A DNA stretch of 64,000 bases from Bifidobacterium tibiigranuli (GTDB lineage Bacteria; Actinomycetota; Actinomycetes; Actinomycetales; Bifidobacteriaceae): positions 1 to 64,000 of the forward strand of contig NZ_QLZA01000013.1 in the NCBI RefSeq assembly GCF_009371885.1. Reading direction: 5' to 3'. Under the pieces are notes generated by a model, which did not search any database, was not told the DNA's origin, and saw only the letters and a program-made list of their open reading frames with translations. This document shows positions 43,694 through 55,330 of this stretch, in pieces (positions within the stretch are counted from its first letter, which is position 1; every line of letters starts with the position of its first letter). A program made the position numbers and the translations under genes.

Positions 43694-44785
43694 TCACAGA
43701 TCGAAATCAGGAAGCGCGATGGCCGCAATATCGTTGCCGCCATCGGCGTACTCCCATGCCAGGCAGCAGGCGGCGCGCAGCGCATTGACGCTGGAAGCGG
43801 CATTGTCGCTGTCGCCATTGCCGTCGCTGATGCGCAGCTCGCCGTCTTCAATCCAAGCCTTCGCAGTATTCTCAGTGCCATCAGCAGCGCCTTGCGCAGT
43901 GCTGCAGCACCATGCGCCGCTTTCATCCCGCACCGGCGCCGGCTGCGCTTCGTTCAGACCGCGCAGATCGGGGACAATATACGTCGGGCGCAGATGCGCC
44001 GGCGCGGTCATCAGCTCATGCGGGTTGGTGACGCCCGTGAGCACGGCCAGTGAATCGTAGCCGCCGCGATTGCCCGCTTCGATATCTGTGTCCAGCCGGT
44101 CGCCGATAGCGAGGCATGCCTGCTTCGCCACCGGTTCTTCGCCGTCACGTGCGGCCAGCAGCCGTGCCTCGTCGTACATGGCCGATTCGGGCTTGCCTGC
44201 CGAGGCGACCGGTTCGACGCCGGTGGCGGTGGTGACGGCTTGAATGAGCGAACCGCAGCCCGGGGCGATGCCCAGCTCGCGGGGTATCGTCAGATCGCGA
44301 TTCGTGACGAAATAGGCCGCGCCGCGCTCGACGGCGAATGACGCCTCGGCCAGCTCATGCCACGCCAAGTCCGGGTGCCAGCCCTGAATCACCGCCTGCG
44401 GATTGTCCTGCGCACCCTCAACGACGCGCAATCCCTGGCCGCTGACCTCCTCGCGCAGATGTTCGGCGCCCAGCACAAGCACTGACGAGCCGGCATCCAC
44501 ATGGCGGGCGACCATGCGGGCTGCCACGACGGCGGAGGTAATGATCTGCCACGGCTCGACGTCAAGCCCAAAGCCACGCAGCTGCTCGGCCACGACACGC
44601 TGGAAGCGCGAGGAGTTATTGGTGGTGTATTCCACCGTCATCCCGGCATGCTCGGCCGCGCGAATCGAATCGGCCGCATGATCGATGGGGTTCTTGCCCA
44701 AGTACACCACGCCGTCCAAATCGAGCAGCGCCAAATGATAGGCCTGGCTCAACGCTTGTTTCGTTCCCTGCAGAAAACGTGTCAT
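43694..44785 (-). CDS. HAD-IIA family phosphatase (NagD-like)
   Basis: 363 residues from ATG 44785 (AGGGAAGAGAG upstream). Motif I is LALLDLDGVVYLG, motif II is EYTTNNSSR, the motif III Lys is in ASAGKPESAMYDEA and motif IV is IGDRLDTDIEAGNRGGYDSL. The cap is inserted between motifs II and III, as in NagD and p-nitrophenyl phosphatases. The C-terminal 80 residues (after VPDLRGLNEAQ) form an extra domain with WIEDGELRIS. It belongs to the conserved tyrS-recN gene block. Confidence 0.87.
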   Translation of the reverse strand: MTRFLQGTKQALSQAYHLALLDLDGVVYLGKNPIDHAADSIRAAEHAGMTVEYTTNNSSRFQRVVAEQLRGFGLDVEPWQIITSAVVAARMVARHVDAGSSVLVLGAEHLREEVSGQGLRVVEGAQDNPQAVIQGWHPDLAWHELAEASFAVERGAAYFVTNRDLTIPRELGIAPGCGSLIQAVTTATGVEPVASAGKPESAMYDEARLLAARDGEEPVAKQACLAIGDRLDTDIEAGNRGGYDSLAVLTGVTNPHELMTAPAHLRPTYIVPDLRGLNEAQPAPVRDESGAWCCSTAQGAADGTENTAKAWIEDGELRISDGNGDSDNAASSVNALRAACCLAWEYADGGNDIAAIALPDFDL

Positions 44786-44898
44786 ATTCGCTCTCTTCCC
44801 TGTCGTTCCGCTCGTGTTTGCGGTTCTGCCTATGTGGTGCCGCTGGTTCGCGTACTGGATTCTCACCATTCCCACCGTCGAACCATACTCGCTGGTTG

Positions 44899-47412
44899 TT
44901 AGTTGTTGGATTCGTCGTTGGCGGGGTCGTCATTGGCGAGGTCGGCTGCATCTTCGGCTTCACCTTCGGGCTCCTGCGGGTTGTCTTCCGAGTCAGCAGC
45001 ATCGTCCTGCACCGGCTCGGCGATGGCGTCAGCGGCCTTGGATTCCACAGATTCCTCGGAAGCTTCAAGCGTCACCGGCTCTGCATCGGCCTGCACGCCA
45101 GCCAGAGCCTCTTGCGCGGGCAACTCCTGCTCATCATCGGATTGGGCATCGTAGGCGTCATCCGCTTCGGTTTCAGCCTCGGCACGCACGCTGTCCTCCG
45201 TCGCGTCAGCAGTAGCGCTGGATGGCACGCTGTCGGCATCCACCGTCGTATCGACATCCGATGCAGCATCAGTTGGGGAAACAGCGTCGCCTTGTTCAGC
45301 GGAGCCCGCAGCATCATCGTCCGTATCCGCAGCTTCGTTCGAGTCGTCGTCATCGGCTCGCACTGCGTTGTCAGACACTGTGCTATCAGACGCTGCGTCG
45401 TCAGACACTGCGTAATCATCAGCCTCACGCCGATCGTCATAACGCTCGTCCGGCGCATACTTCGCGTCGTCCCACGTGATGCCGAGCTTGTCCATGAGCT
45501 CGCCGGGAAGATCCTCAAGATCGTAGTCGATGACGATATCGTCCGATTCCTCGTCTTCGTCCTCGTCGGCATACTGCAATTCGAGACGCTCGATCAGCGG
45601 ATCGAGGTCCGCCGCCTGGTCGCCGTGACCGGATTCCTCAAGGAAGTACTGCTCCGCCTGCAGCGCACGCATGCGGTAGGCTCCCGGAAGCCCATTGGAG
45701 CGGCCGAGCTTGTGTACGACGGCAATCGCCTGATCCCACATCTGCAAGTCGCCCAATGCACCGGCGTAGACGAGGAACATCTCGACCTTCGACTCGCCTT
45801 GTAATCCCTTGCCTTCGTCGGACAGCGCCAGCTCGACGGCCTTCTTCGGATTGCCCAAGCCACGTTCGCAGTCGGCCATGAACGGCAGATAGTCCGAGAA
45901 GCCGTTCATGCGGTGCGCGGTCTGGAATTCGCGCAGCGCCAGCTTGTAGTCGCCCTGGCGGTAGGCGATGAACGCCAGCGTCTCGCGGCTGAAATCGATG
46001 CGCGAAGCCTGCCGCGCCACCCATTTGGCATGCTCGAGAGCCGCCTGCGGGTCGCTCTCCTCAAGCGTGTACGCGGCCAGAATATGCAGCCCCGTGTTCT
46101 CGGCATGCTCCTTGGCTAGCCCGCGCAAGCGCTCCTTCTCGTCCTTGGAGAGCATTGACCACTCCATGCCGCGCGGCATGCGCGGCTCATCGGGCCGGCG
46201 ATGCGTGTACGGATTCTGCGAGGGGAAGGATATCGTGCCATCCGAATTGCGGCGCGGAGCGTTGAGATAGTCGTCCCTGCCGTCCCTGCGCTGCGCACGG
46301 TATCCATCGCGCTCGTTGCGGTCGAATTGGCGACCTGCGCCTTCGCGGTGGAAGTCGCGACGATCATCATGACGATAGCCGCCCCGGCGATCATCGCCGC
46401 GGCCGCCCTGGTTGTCCCTGCGGTAGCCGCCGCCCTGTCCGTCGCGATGCGACTCATATGAGCGCCCGCCACGGTTGTCATAGCGATTGTCGCGGCGATC
46501 GCCGTCACGACGCTGCGAATCATGTGAACGGTAATTGCCGCGTTCGCCGCCATACTCCCCGTCACGGTGGAAGTCACGGTGATAGCCGCCCCTGCGGTCA
46601 TCGCGATGATCGTCACGGTGGAAATCACGACGTCCATGCTCGCCGTCGCTCCGATAGCCGCCCCTGCGATCGTCACGATGGTCATTACGGTGGAAATCAC
46701 GCCTGTCGCCATCACGATGGAAGTCGCGATGCCCGCCGTCACGCGAGTTCTCATGCCGCTCGCCATCAGAGCGATGGAAATCACGATGGTCGTTATTGCG
46801 GTCGTTGCGATGGAAGTCCCGGCGTTCGCCATCCTGACGATAGCCGCCACGGCGCTCCCCCGAATCCCCATCGCGGTGGAAGTCCTTGCGATATCCCCTG
46901 TTCTGAGAATCGCGGTTGTGGAAATCACGGTTACGGGAATCGCGATCATGGAAGTCACGGCGCTGCCCATCATTGCTGCGCTGCTCGCCGTCACGATGCT
47001 CGCCATCGCGGTGGAAGTCACGCTGGCCACCGTGCCCGTAGCGCGGGTTCTCGCCATCGCGCCGCCCGCGATAGCCGCCATGCTCGTCGTCACGGCGCGG
47101 CTTGTCGTACCGGCGGTGCTCGCCGTGGCTGCGGTCGGAGAAGCGCCGTTCCTGGCCTTCGCCATCGCGATGCTCGCCATCGTGATCATGATTGCGGTAT
47201 CCATGATCCGGACGTCCGCTGTTCGAACGGTGGAATCCGCCGCTGCGTCCCCCACCATAGGAATGGCCTGAATGCCCTCCCCTGGAGCCGCCGTAGGAGC
47301 GTCCCGAATGCCCATTGCCTGAGCCGTGGCTGCCTCCCTGGCCTGAATGGGAGTCCGAGCGATGCGATTCGTATGATTTGCCGTCGCGCGATCCGCGCTG
47401 TTCTTCTGCCAT
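44899..47412 (-). CDS. Tetratricopeptide-like protein with a giant Arg/Asp/His/Gly-rich disordered N-terminus
   Basis: 837 residues from ATG 47412 (AAGGA 6 bases upstream). Residues 1-370 are Gly/Ser- then Arg/Asp/His-rich repeats built from units such as RDFHRDG, HRDDRRGGY and GERRDFHRN. The helical TPR-like domain (about 415-600) includes GLHILAAYTLEESDPQAALE and FIAYRQGDYKLALREFQ. The last 190 residues are acidic, with pentapeptide repeats (DYAVS, DDAAS, DSTVS) near 650. Only the TPR part matches the protein at this position in other actinobacteria (the Rv1691 position). RGG/RD-rich tails usually bind RNA, so an RNA-related role is inferred, not shown. Confidence 0.85.
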   Translation of the reverse strand: MAEEQRGSRDGKSYESHRSDSHSGQGGSHGSGNGHSGRSYGGSRGGHSGHSYGGGRSGGFHRSNSGRPDHGYRNHDHDGEHRDGEGQERRFSDRSHGEHRRYDKPRRDDEHGGYRGRRDGENPRYGHGGQRDFHRDGEHRDGEQRSNDGQRRDFHDRDSRNRDFHNRDSQNRGYRKDFHRDGDSGERRGGYRQDGERRDFHRNDRNNDHRDFHRSDGERHENSRDGGHRDFHRDGDRRDFHRNDHRDDRRGGYRSDGEHGRRDFHRDDHRDDRRGGYHRDFHRDGEYGGERGNYRSHDSQRRDGDRRDNRYDNRGGRSYESHRDGQGGGYRRDNQGGRGDDRRGGYRHDDRRDFHREGAGRQFDRNERDGYRAQRRDGRDDYLNAPRRNSDGTISFPSQNPYTHRRPDEPRMPRGMEWSMLSKDEKERLRGLAKEHAENTGLHILAAYTLEESDPQAALEHAKWVARQASRIDFSRETLAFIAYRQGDYKLALREFQTAHRMNGFSDYLPFMADCERGLGNPKKAVELALSDEGKGLQGESKVEMFLVYAGALGDLQMWDQAIAVVHKLGRSNGLPGAYRMRALQAEQYFLEESGHGDQAADLDPLIERLELQYADEDEDEESDDIVIDYDLEDLPGELMDKLGITWDDAKYAPDERYDDRREADDYAVSDDAASDSTVSDNAVRADDDDSNEAADTDDDAAGSAEQGDAVSPTDAASDVDTTVDADSVPSSATADATEDSVRAEAETEADDAYDAQSDDEQELPAQEALAGVQADAEPVTLEASEESVESKAADAIAEPVQDDAADSEDNPQEPEGEAEDAADLANDDPANDESNN
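45361..45420. repeat. 15-bp tandem repeats inside the TPR protein gene (4 units)
   Basis: Units CRCTGYGTYGTCAGA start at 45361, 45376, 45391 and 45406. They encode the pentapeptide pattern D-x-A-V-S in the acidic tail. Confidence 0.7.
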
Positions 47413-47452
47413 AGTCATTCCTTAACGTTGATGTATTCCGCTCGAAAGCCTG

Positions 47453-47542
47453 TCTTGGTGCACGCTGCCGTCTTCGTGCACATTATTGTCATAACGCACA
47501 GTGTTGTAGTGATGCACAATGTTGTCGTAATGCACAGTGCTG
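47453..47542. repeat. 18-bp degenerate tandem repeats between tyrS and the TPR gene (5 units)
   Basis: Units start at 47453, 47471, 47489, 47507 and 47525 and share TCRTRRTGCACARTGTTG. A sixth decayed unit enters the tyrS stop region. The 18-bp period is exact, and a plus-strand frame runs through as hexapeptides (VHAAVF, VHIIVI, MHNVVV). Confidence 0.7.
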
Positions 47543-47549
47543 CTGTGGC

Positions 47550-48872
47550 TCACTGCCGCTCAACCACGCCGAGGGCCTTCTTGCCACGTCGAATCAGCGC
47601 GAACTTGCCGTGCAGGAAGTCGTCCTCGGCCAAGGTCTGCTCGGCGTCGGCGACGCGCTCATTGTTGACGTAGACGCCACCCGAAGCGATGGTTTTGCGC
47701 GCTTCGGAAATCGACTTGAACAGCCCTGCCGCGGCTCCTGCCTCGGACACCCGCTCGCCCGGCTGCGCTTTCGCGAAAACCGCCGAATGCCTGCTGTCTT
47801 CGACTTTCAGCCCGTCCAAAGCGGATTCGAGCGTCTGCGCATCGATGGCGTGCAGATCGCCACCACGCCCGAAAAGCGCCGATGAGGCATCGATGGCCTG
47901 CTGCGTCGCCTCGTCGCCGTGCACGAGACTGGTCACTTCCCACGCCAACGTGCGCTGCGCCTCGCGCGCGCCAGGATTCGTCGCGATGCATGCTTCGAGC
48001 CGCGCGATCTCCTCCTTGGGCAGGAAGGTGAAGACCTTGAGCAGCTTAGCCACCTCGACATCAGGCTGATTGAGCCAGAACTGGTAGAACTTGTACGGAC
48101 TGAGCATCTCGGGGTCGAGCCAGACCGCGTTGCCCTCGGACTTGCCAAACTTCTTGCCCTGACTGTCGGAGATGATCGGGCTGGTGAATACGTTGACATT
48201 CGTCTCGCGTACCTTGTGAATCAAGTCAAGCCCGGAGGTGAGGTTGCCCCATTGGTCGGAACCGCCTAGCTCCAAGGTGCAGCCGTATTCGTCGAACAGG
48301 TGCAGGAAGTCATTGCCCTGCAGCACCTGATAGCTGAACTCGGTAAAGGAAATGCCCTCCTGCGATTCGAGACGGCGGGCTACGGTGTCCTTGGCCAGCA
48401 TGGTGCCGAGGCGGAAGTTCTTGCCCACATCGCGCAGGAAGTCGATGGCGGACATGCTCGCAGTCCAGTCGTAGTTGCTCACGAAGCGCACCGGATTGCC
48501 GCCGTCGACCTCGAGGATGCCACTGATCTGCGATTTGAGGCGCTCGGACCAAGCGGCCACGATTTCCTTGGGGTTGAGCGTGCGTTCGCCGCTCTGCCGC
48601 GGATCACCGATCAGCCCGGTCGCGCCGCCGACCAATGCGATGGGATGATGACCCGCGGCCTGCAAATGACGCATGATGATGAGCTGCACGAGGTTGCCGA
48701 CATGCAACGATGCCGCCGTCGGATCGAATCCGCAATAATAGGTGATAGGTTCCCCGTTCAACGCCTGCGCGAGCTGATCGCGATCCGTGGACTGAGTAAT
48801 CAGTCCACGCCAGTTCAACTCCTCGAAGAGGGAGTCGAATCCCGCTTCCTTGAAATTGGCGACGTGAGCCAT
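47550..48872 (-). CDS. tyrS: Tyrosyl-tRNA synthetase
   Basis: 440 residues from ATG 48872 (GGGGAGAGG upstream). The HIGH motif is [16 protein letters not shown], the Tyr-binding region is [19 protein letters not shown] and KMSKS appears as KFGKSEGN. The C-terminal S4-like domain includes [15 protein letters not shown]. It charges tRNA-Tyr. It follows argH on the same strand and leads the conserved block down to recN. Confidence 0.96.
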   Translation of the reverse strand: MAHVANFKEAGFDSLFEELNWRGLITQSTDRDQLAQALNGEPITYYCGFDPTAASLHVGNLVQLIIMRHLQAAGHHPIALVGGATGLIGDPRQSGERTLNPKEIVAAWSERLKSQISGILEVDGGNPVRFVSNYDWTASMSAIDFLRDVGKNFRLGTMLAKDTVARRLESQEGISFTEFSYQVLQGNDFLHLFDEYGCTLELGGSDQWGNLTSGLDLIHKVRETNVNVFTSPIISDSQGKKFGKSEGNAVWLDPEMLSPYKFYQFWLNQPDVEVAKLLKVFTFLPKEEIARLEACIATNPGAREAQRTLAWEVTSLVHGDEATQQAIDASSALFGRGGDLHAIDAQTLESALDGLKVEDSRHSAVFAKAQPGERVSEAGAAAGLFKSISEARKTIASGGVYVNNERVADAEQTLAEDDFLHGKFALIRRGKKALGVVERQ

Positions 48873-48925
48873 GTCTGGTGCCTCTCCCCTGTCAAATTGT
48901 GGATACCGACGCGCACGGCCATAAG

Positions 48926-48958
48926 CCATGCAAACCTTTTCAGTTTTGCAGGACATGG
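48926..48958 (-). terminator. Imperfect stem-loop between argH and tyrS
   Basis: CCATGCAAAC pairs with GTTTTGCAGGACATGG across a 7-base loop with a small bulge. It lies about 45 bases after the argH stop and 55 before tyrS. It could end the arginine operon or act in the tyrS leader; no T-box sequence is visible. Confidence 0.35.
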
Positions 48959-49001
48959 CGACAGCAGCGCTGCGGACGAAACCAAACGATTGCGCGTCGG
49001 A

Positions 49002-50516
<1,515 letters not shown>

Positions 50517-50565
50517 TTATCCAACAGGCCATTATTCAACAGGCATGCATACAGCCATACAGCTA

Positions 50566-50606
50566 GCGAGGGTACCAGTGCGGACCTACCGCGCCGGTAC
50601 CCTCGC
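50566..50606 (-). terminator. Perfect 11-bp hairpin between argG and argH
   Basis: GCGAGGGTACC (50566-50576) pairs exactly with GGTACCCTCGC (50596-50606) around 19 bases. It lies 77 bases past the argG stop on the minus strand. There is no U tail. It may attenuate or partially terminate read-through to argH. Confidence 0.5.
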
Positions 50607-50682
50607 CAACGGCTACGGACTCAGTCGGAGTACGAAATATCCATCATGCGCCTCGTCGAAAGCCCTTAATTCAGGCTGCGCC

Positions 50683-51921
50683 TCAGGCGACCGCATCCTG
50701 CGGCACGACGATGCCGTTGCCGAATTTGACGTCGCGCGCGGCGGCGACCTTGCTCGGCAGGCCGTAGATCTCGATGAAGCCGTTCGAGGCATTCTGATCG
50801 AAGCTGTCGCCGGAGTCGTAGGTGGCCAGATTGTAGTCGTAGAGCGAGGTTTCGGAGCGACGCCCCGTCACCACGGCCCGCCCGCCGTGCAGTACCATGC
50901 GGATTTCACCGCTGACATACTGCTGAGTGTCTTCGATGAAGGCGTTGAGCGAATGGACCGCAGGCGAGAACCACTGTGCGTCGTAGACCAGCTCGCCCCA
51001 GCGCTTGTCGATGTCGCGCTTGATGCGGTGCTGCTCGCGTTCGAGGCAGCAGTTCTCCAGCTCCTCATGCGCGGCGATAAGCGCCACAGCGCCCGGCGCT
51101 TCGTAGAGCTCGCGAGACTTGATGCCCACGAGCCGGTCTTCGATGATGTCGATGCGGCCGATGCCCTGTGCGCCCGCGCGACGGTTCATCTCCTCGATGG
51201 CCTGCAGCGGCGTGACCTTGCGGCCGTCAATCGCCACGGGGATGCCCTGCTTGAACTCGATGACGACCTCATCCTCGACTGGCGGGAACGCGGGATCGTC
51301 GGTGTAGCTGTAGCAGTCCTTGGTCGGCCCGTTCCACGGATCCTCGAGGAATCCGGTTTCGATGGCCCTGCCCCAGACGTTCTGGTCGATGGAGTATGGG
51401 CTTTTCTCGGTCTGCACAATCGGCAGGTCGTGCTCCTTGGCGAAGCGAATCTCGACGTCACGGGTGAGCGAAAGATCGCGAATCGGGCTGATGGCCTTGA
51501 GCGTCGGGTCGATGGACTGGATCGAGACCTCGAAACGCACCTGATCGTTGCCCTTGCCGGTGCAGCCGTGCGAAATGGTATCCGCACCGAACTGGTGCGC
51601 GGCACGGACCAGATGCTTGGTGATCAGCGGGCGCGAAATCGCGGAGACCAGCGGGTATACGCCTTCGTACATGGCATTGGCCTTGAGGGCCTTCATGCAG
51701 TATTCCTCGGCGAACTCCTCGCGGGCGTCGACCACATACGCCTCGACGGCCCCGCAGTCGATTGCGCGCTGCTTGATGGTGTCCAGGCTTTCGCCGCCCT
51801 GACCGACATCAAGGGACACGGCCACTACATCCTTGCCGGTGCGCTCCTTGAGGAAGGCGATCGCGACGGAGGTATCCAACCCGCCGGAGTATGCCAGGAC
51901 GATTCGGTTCTTGTCGCTCAT
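50683..51921 (-). CDS. argG: Argininosuccinate synthase
   Basis: 412 residues from ATG 51921 (AAAGGG upstream). The P-loop is [31 protein letters not shown] and [13 protein letters not shown] are family motifs. It joins citrulline and aspartate using ATP. Its 148-bp leader carries ARG-box-like palindromes, suggesting its own ArgR-controlled promoter within the cluster. Confidence 0.96.
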   Translation of the reverse strand: MSDKNRIVLAYSGGLDTSVAIAFLKERTGKDVVAVSLDVGQGGESLDTIKQRAIDCGAVEAYVVDAREEFAEEYCMKALKANAMYEGVYPLVSAISRPLITKHLVRAAHQFGADTISHGCTGKGNDQVRFEVSIQSIDPTLKAISPIRDLSLTRDVEIRFAKEHDLPIVQTEKSPYSIDQNVWGRAIETGFLEDPWNGPTKDCYSYTDDPAFPPVEDEVVIEFKQGIPVAIDGRKVTPLQAIEEMNRRAGAQGIGRIDIIEDRLVGIKSRELYEAPGAVALIAAHEELENCCLEREQHRIKRDIDKRWGELVYDAQWFSPAVHSLNAFIEDTQQYVSGEIRMVLHGGRAVVTGRRSETSLYDYNLATYDSGDSFDQNASNGFIEIYGLPSKVAAARDVKFGNGIVVPQDAVA

Positions 51922-51977
51922 AACAACCCTTTCTATAACGTCTCCATGAGTATATACGTTGAGTATATACAAAACGC

Positions 51978-51991
51978 TGTATATTTATGCA
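51978..51991 (-). promoter_or_regulatory. ARG-box-like operator upstream of argG
   Basis: On the minus strand TGCATAAATATACA is a near-palindrome matching the ARG-box pattern of two TGNAT/ATNCA halves. A second AT-rich candidate (TGTATATACTCAACG) lies closer to the gene. ArgR with arginine would repress here. Confidence 0.6.
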
Positions 51992-52069
51992 ATTCGGTGA
52001 GTCGCATGCATTTCACTGTGCATATTTCATTGTGTATATTTCACCATGCAATGCGCCGCCGTAATTATC

Positions 52070-52798
52070 TCACGCCGTGCGTGAGGCCACGGAAAGCAGC
52101 CAGGCGGCCCGTTCGTGGGCCATCGATTCCTCGGCGCAGATCATCAGCACAGTGTCATCGCCGGCAATCGTGCCGAGCACGCCGTCCAGCGGCTGCCTAT
52201 CAATCACGCTCGCCACATACTGCGCAGCGCCGGAAGGTGTGTGAATCACGACAAGTCTGCCGGCATCGGCGACCGAAACCAACAGCCCGGAAAGCACCCG
52301 TGATATCTGCTGCTCGATGCGTTCGGTGCCGCTTCCGGAGCCATCGTCCGCAGGCTCATCGCCGAGCGTGTACGCAACCGTGCCGTCGCGCAGCCGGGCC
52401 TTGGTCGCGTTCATCTCGTCGAGATCACGGCTCAGCGTGGCCTGCGTCACTTCGATGCCCTCGTCCGCCAGCACCGAGGAAAGCTGCGACTGCGACGTGA
52501 TGATATGCGTCAGCAGCGCCTGCTCGATGGCGCTCAGGCGCGCCGCGCGAGTCGCCGGGCGGTGGAGCGCAGGGCGCAGACTATCAATGAATCCAGCCAC
52601 GTCAGCGCCGTTCGAGTCGGCACTGTTTGAATCGGCACCGTCCACGTCGCTATGATTCGAGACAGCCCGATTCACATCATCACGGTTCACGCCGTCACAA
52701 TCCACATCGTCAGTGCCCATGTCGCTGTTGCCTGCATCAACGCTATTCATAGCATTCACAGCATGCATAGCACGGCCATCTGCGTCAGCAGTGCTCAC
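52070..52798 (-). CDS. argR: Arginine repressor with long repeat-derived N-terminal extension
   Basis: 242 residues from a GTG overlapping the argF stop (GTGA). The usual ArgR is about 150-170 residues. Here the winged helix starts only near residue 84 ([20 protein letters not shown], then [14 protein letters not shown]). The C-terminal hexamerisation and arginine-binding domain includes [15 protein letters not shown] and [13 protein letters not shown]. Residues 1-70 are Asp/Asn/Ser-rich pentapeptides ([15 protein letters not shown]) encoded by nine 15-bp tandem repeats. Translation could start internally, but the coupled GTG supports the long form. Confidence 0.9.
   Translation of the reverse strand: MSTADADGRAMHAVNAMNSVDAGNSDMGTDDVDCDGVNRDDVNRAVSNHSDVDGADSNSADSNGADVAGFIDSLRPALHRPATRAARLSAIEQALLTHIITSQSQLSSVLADEGIEVTQATLSRDLDEMNATKARLRDGTVAYTLGDEPADDGSGSGTERIEQQISRVLSGLLVSVADAGRLVVIHTPSGAAQYVASVIDRQPLDGVLGTIAGDDTVLMICAEESMAHERAAWLLSVASRTA
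52610..52744. repeat. 15-bp degenerate tandem repeats encoding the ArgR N-terminus (9 units)
   Basis: Units begin every 15 bases from 52610 (GTTCGAGTCGGCACT, GTTTGAATCGGCACC and so on), with increasing divergence toward the start codon. The period keeps the argR frame. Confidence 0.75.
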
Positions 52799-53760
52799 GA
52801 CAGCAGGCTTTCATCGCCGCGCTGCTTGCCGATAAGCCAGGTGAGCAGCGCCTTCTGCGCATGCAGGCGGTTCTCTGCCTCGTCCCATACCGCCGTCTGC
52901 GGGCCGTCGATGACCGAGGTGGTGACTTCCTTGCCGCGATATGCCGGCAGGCAATGCTGGAACAGCGCATTCGGCTTGGCCAGCGCCATAAGCTCGTCAT
53001 TGACCTGATACGCCCGGAAGGGCTTGGACCGAATCGCGTATTCGCTTTCCTCGCCCATCGACACCCAAGTGTCGGTGAACACGCAGTCGACGCCCGAAAC
53101 GGCTTCGGCCGGATCAGTCGTCACGAGTACCGAGCCGCCGGTGGTCGCGGCGATGCGCTCGGCATCGGCCACGATCCGGGCATCAGGCAGGTAGCCGTTC
53201 GGGCCGCTGATGCGCACATGCATGCCCGCCGTGGCACCGCCGAGCAGGTAGGAGTTGGCCATGTTGTTGGCGGCGTCTCCCAAGTACGCGATGCTCATGC
53301 CCTCAAGCGCATCGACACCGCCGCGCAACTGCGCCAGCGTGAGGAAATCGGCCAGGACCTGGCAGGGATGGAACTGGTCGGTCAGCGCATTGACGACCGG
53401 CACGGTGGCGTATTTAGCCATCTCCTCGACGCGCTCCTGCCCGAAGGTGCGCCACACGATGGCCGAGGTCATGCGTGTCAGCACGCGAGCGGTGTCGGCG
53501 ACCGGCTCGCCGCGCCCGAGCTGCGAGCCCGCCTTGTCGATGACGAGCGGATACCCGCCGAGTTCGGCGACGCCGACCGAGAAGCTTGAGCGCGTACGCG
53601 TGCTCGGCTTGTCGAAGAGGACAGCCACCGCCTGCGGGCCGTCGAAAGGTCGGTGGTAGAAACGGTCCTTGCGGAACCGCATTCCAAGTTCGAGTACCTC
53701 GCGCTGCTCGTCATGCGATATGTCGTCATCGCGCAGCATGTGGCGTAGTTGGCCGGTCAT
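52795..53760 (-). CDS. argF: Ornithine carbamoyltransferase
   Basis: 321 residues with AAGGAGG upstream of ATG. The carbamoyl phosphate loop is [34 protein letters not shown] and [14 protein letters not shown] are OTC signatures. It makes citrulline from ornithine. It is coupled to argR. The 226-bp spacer to argD has imperfect tandem repeats (53930-53961). Confidence 0.96.
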   Translation of the reverse strand: MTGQLRHMLRDDDISHDEQREVLELGMRFRKDRFYHRPFDGPQAVAVLFDKPSTRTRSSFSVGVAELGGYPLVIDKAGSQLGRGEPVADTARVLTRMTSAIVWRTFGQERVEEMAKYATVPVVNALTDQFHPCQVLADFLTLAQLRGGVDALEGMSIAYLGDAANNMANSYLLGGATAGMHVRISGPNGYLPDARIVADAERIAATTGGSVLVTTDPAEAVSGVDCVFTDTWVSMGEESEYAIRSKPFRAYQVNDELMALAKPNALFQHCLPAYRGKEVTTSVIDGPQTAVWDEAENRLHAQKALLTWLIGKQRGDESLLS

Positions 53761-53986
53761 AAGCGTCCTCCTTGTGGCTTCCCTGCATTGCTGTTCATCA
53801 TACCCATCGTTTCGATGCGCATTGTCGTTTCGATGCCCATTGTTGCGCTAGCTATCACGAACCACCTGTTGCATGAGACCGCTTCGCGCGACCGCATCAA
53901 CGAGCACTATGCAGTGAATGCCTTCAGTTGTTGATATGTTCAGTAGTTCATACGTTCAATAGTTGCAATTCATGCGTTCGGTCATC

Positions 53987-55330
53987 TCAGTCATCGGGCA
54001 GATCGCTGGGGATGGCCGCGAGTATCGCAACAGCCTCGCGCACGTCGCTCTCGCTGACGATGAGCGGCGGGGCGATGCGCAGCGCGTCCGGTGCCACGGC
54101 GTTGACGATCAGGCCATGCTCAAGCGCCCAGTTCATCGCCGCATGCGCGCAGGGATGGGATAGTTGCACGGCACGCAGCAGTCCGCGCCCGCGCACCTGC
54201 TCGAAGAGCGGGTTGCCCGCTGCCATGATGTCCTCGCTCAACTGCTGGCCGCGCGCCTCGGCGTTGGCCACCAGATCGTCATCCTCGATCACCTTCAGCG
54301 TGGCGAGTGCAGCGCTTGCGGCGAGCGGGTTGCCAGCGAAGGTGGAGCCGTGCAGCCCCGGGCCAAGCAGGTCGCTGAGCTGCTGTCCGAAGGCGATCAT
54401 GCCGCCCATCGGGAAGCCCGAGGCCACGCCCTTGGCGAAGGTGATGGCGTCGGGAATCGCGCCGCCGGAGAGGTCGGCCCGCTGGAAGGCGAACCACTCT
54501 CCTGTGCGCCCGATGCCGGTCTGCACCTCGTCGACGATCATCAGCGCATGGTTGGCATCGCACAGCCGCCTGACGGCGCTGACATACTCGGCGCCAAGCG
54601 GGCGCACCCCGGCCTCACCCTGAATGAGTTCGAGAATGACTGCGGCTACCGGTCCTTTACCATCCTGACCGCTTTGCGCGAAGGCTTGCTCCAACGCCGC
54701 TTGGTCGCCGGCCTGCACGAATTGCACATCAGGCAGCAGCGGATTGTAGGGTTCGCGGATGGACGGCTTCCACGTGGCGCTCAGCGCGCCCAAGGTGCGC
54801 CCATGAAATCCTTGCGTCATCGCCAGAATGCGCGCAGGGCTGCCGCCCTGCTCCGGGTCTGTGCCCGGCAGCGTCCTGCCATACAGCTTGGCGAGCTTGA
54901 GCGCCGCCTCGTTGCCTTCGGTACCGGAATTGCCAAAGTAGACATGCGATCCAGCGGGCGCGCCAGCCAGTTCGATGAGCTTGGCGGCCAACTCGATCTG
55001 CGGACGGGTGGCGAAGTAGTTGCTCGTGTGCGCCACCTTAGCAGCCTGCTCGCTGACGGCCTGCACCCACTGCGGATGCGCGTAGCCAAGCGCGTTGACG
55101 GCGATGCCCGCCAGGAAATCGAGGTATTCATTGCCGTCGACGTCCCAGATATGCGTGCCCTGGCCGTGGTCCATCACGCGCAACGGCGGGCCGAACACGC
55201 CCATATGCACCTGCGCGTACTCGTCGAGCAGCGCATGGCTTTGCGCTCCGGGCTTGCAGAGAGCTTCGCCGTCGACAGTGCCGCCGACGTAGGCGTTGGA
55301 TGTGGTTGATTGCTGCGATTCAGTGCTCAT
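53987..55330 (-). CDS. argD: Acetylornithine aminotransferase
   Basis: 447 residues. The class III aminotransferase motifs are [47 protein letters not shown] and the PLP Lys in [16 protein letters not shown]. It makes N-acetylornithine from the semialdehyde. The first 35 residues are a Ser/Thr-rich extension. The start overlaps the argB end by 11 bases. Confidence 0.95.
   Translation of the reverse strand: MSTESQQSTTSNAYVGGTVDGEALCKPGAQSHALLDEYAQVHMGVFGPPLRVMDHGQGTHIWDVDGNEYLDFLAGIAVNALGYAHPQWVQAVSEQAAKVAHTSNYFATRPQIELAAKLIELAGAPAGSHVYFGNSGTEGNEAALKLAKLYGRTLPGTDPEQGGSPARILAMTQGFHGRTLGALSATWKPSIREPYNPLLPDVQFVQAGDQAALEQAFAQSGQDGKGPVAAVILELIQGEAGVRPLGAEYVSAVRRLCDANHALMIVDEVQTGIGRTGEWFAFQRADLSGGAIPDAITFAKGVASGFPMGGMIAFGQQLSDLLGPGLHGSTFAGNPLAASAALATLKVIEDDDLVANAEARGQQLSEDIMAAGNPLFEQVRGRGLLRAVQLSHPCAHAAMNWALEHGLIVNAVAPDALRIAPPLIVSESDVREAVAILAAIPSDLPDD

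Noticed and set aside
47428..47673. 81-residue plus-strand frame with hexapeptides (VHIIVI, MHNVVV)
   Set aside because: It is produced by the 18-bp repeat array and enters tyrS antisense; no start signal was seen.
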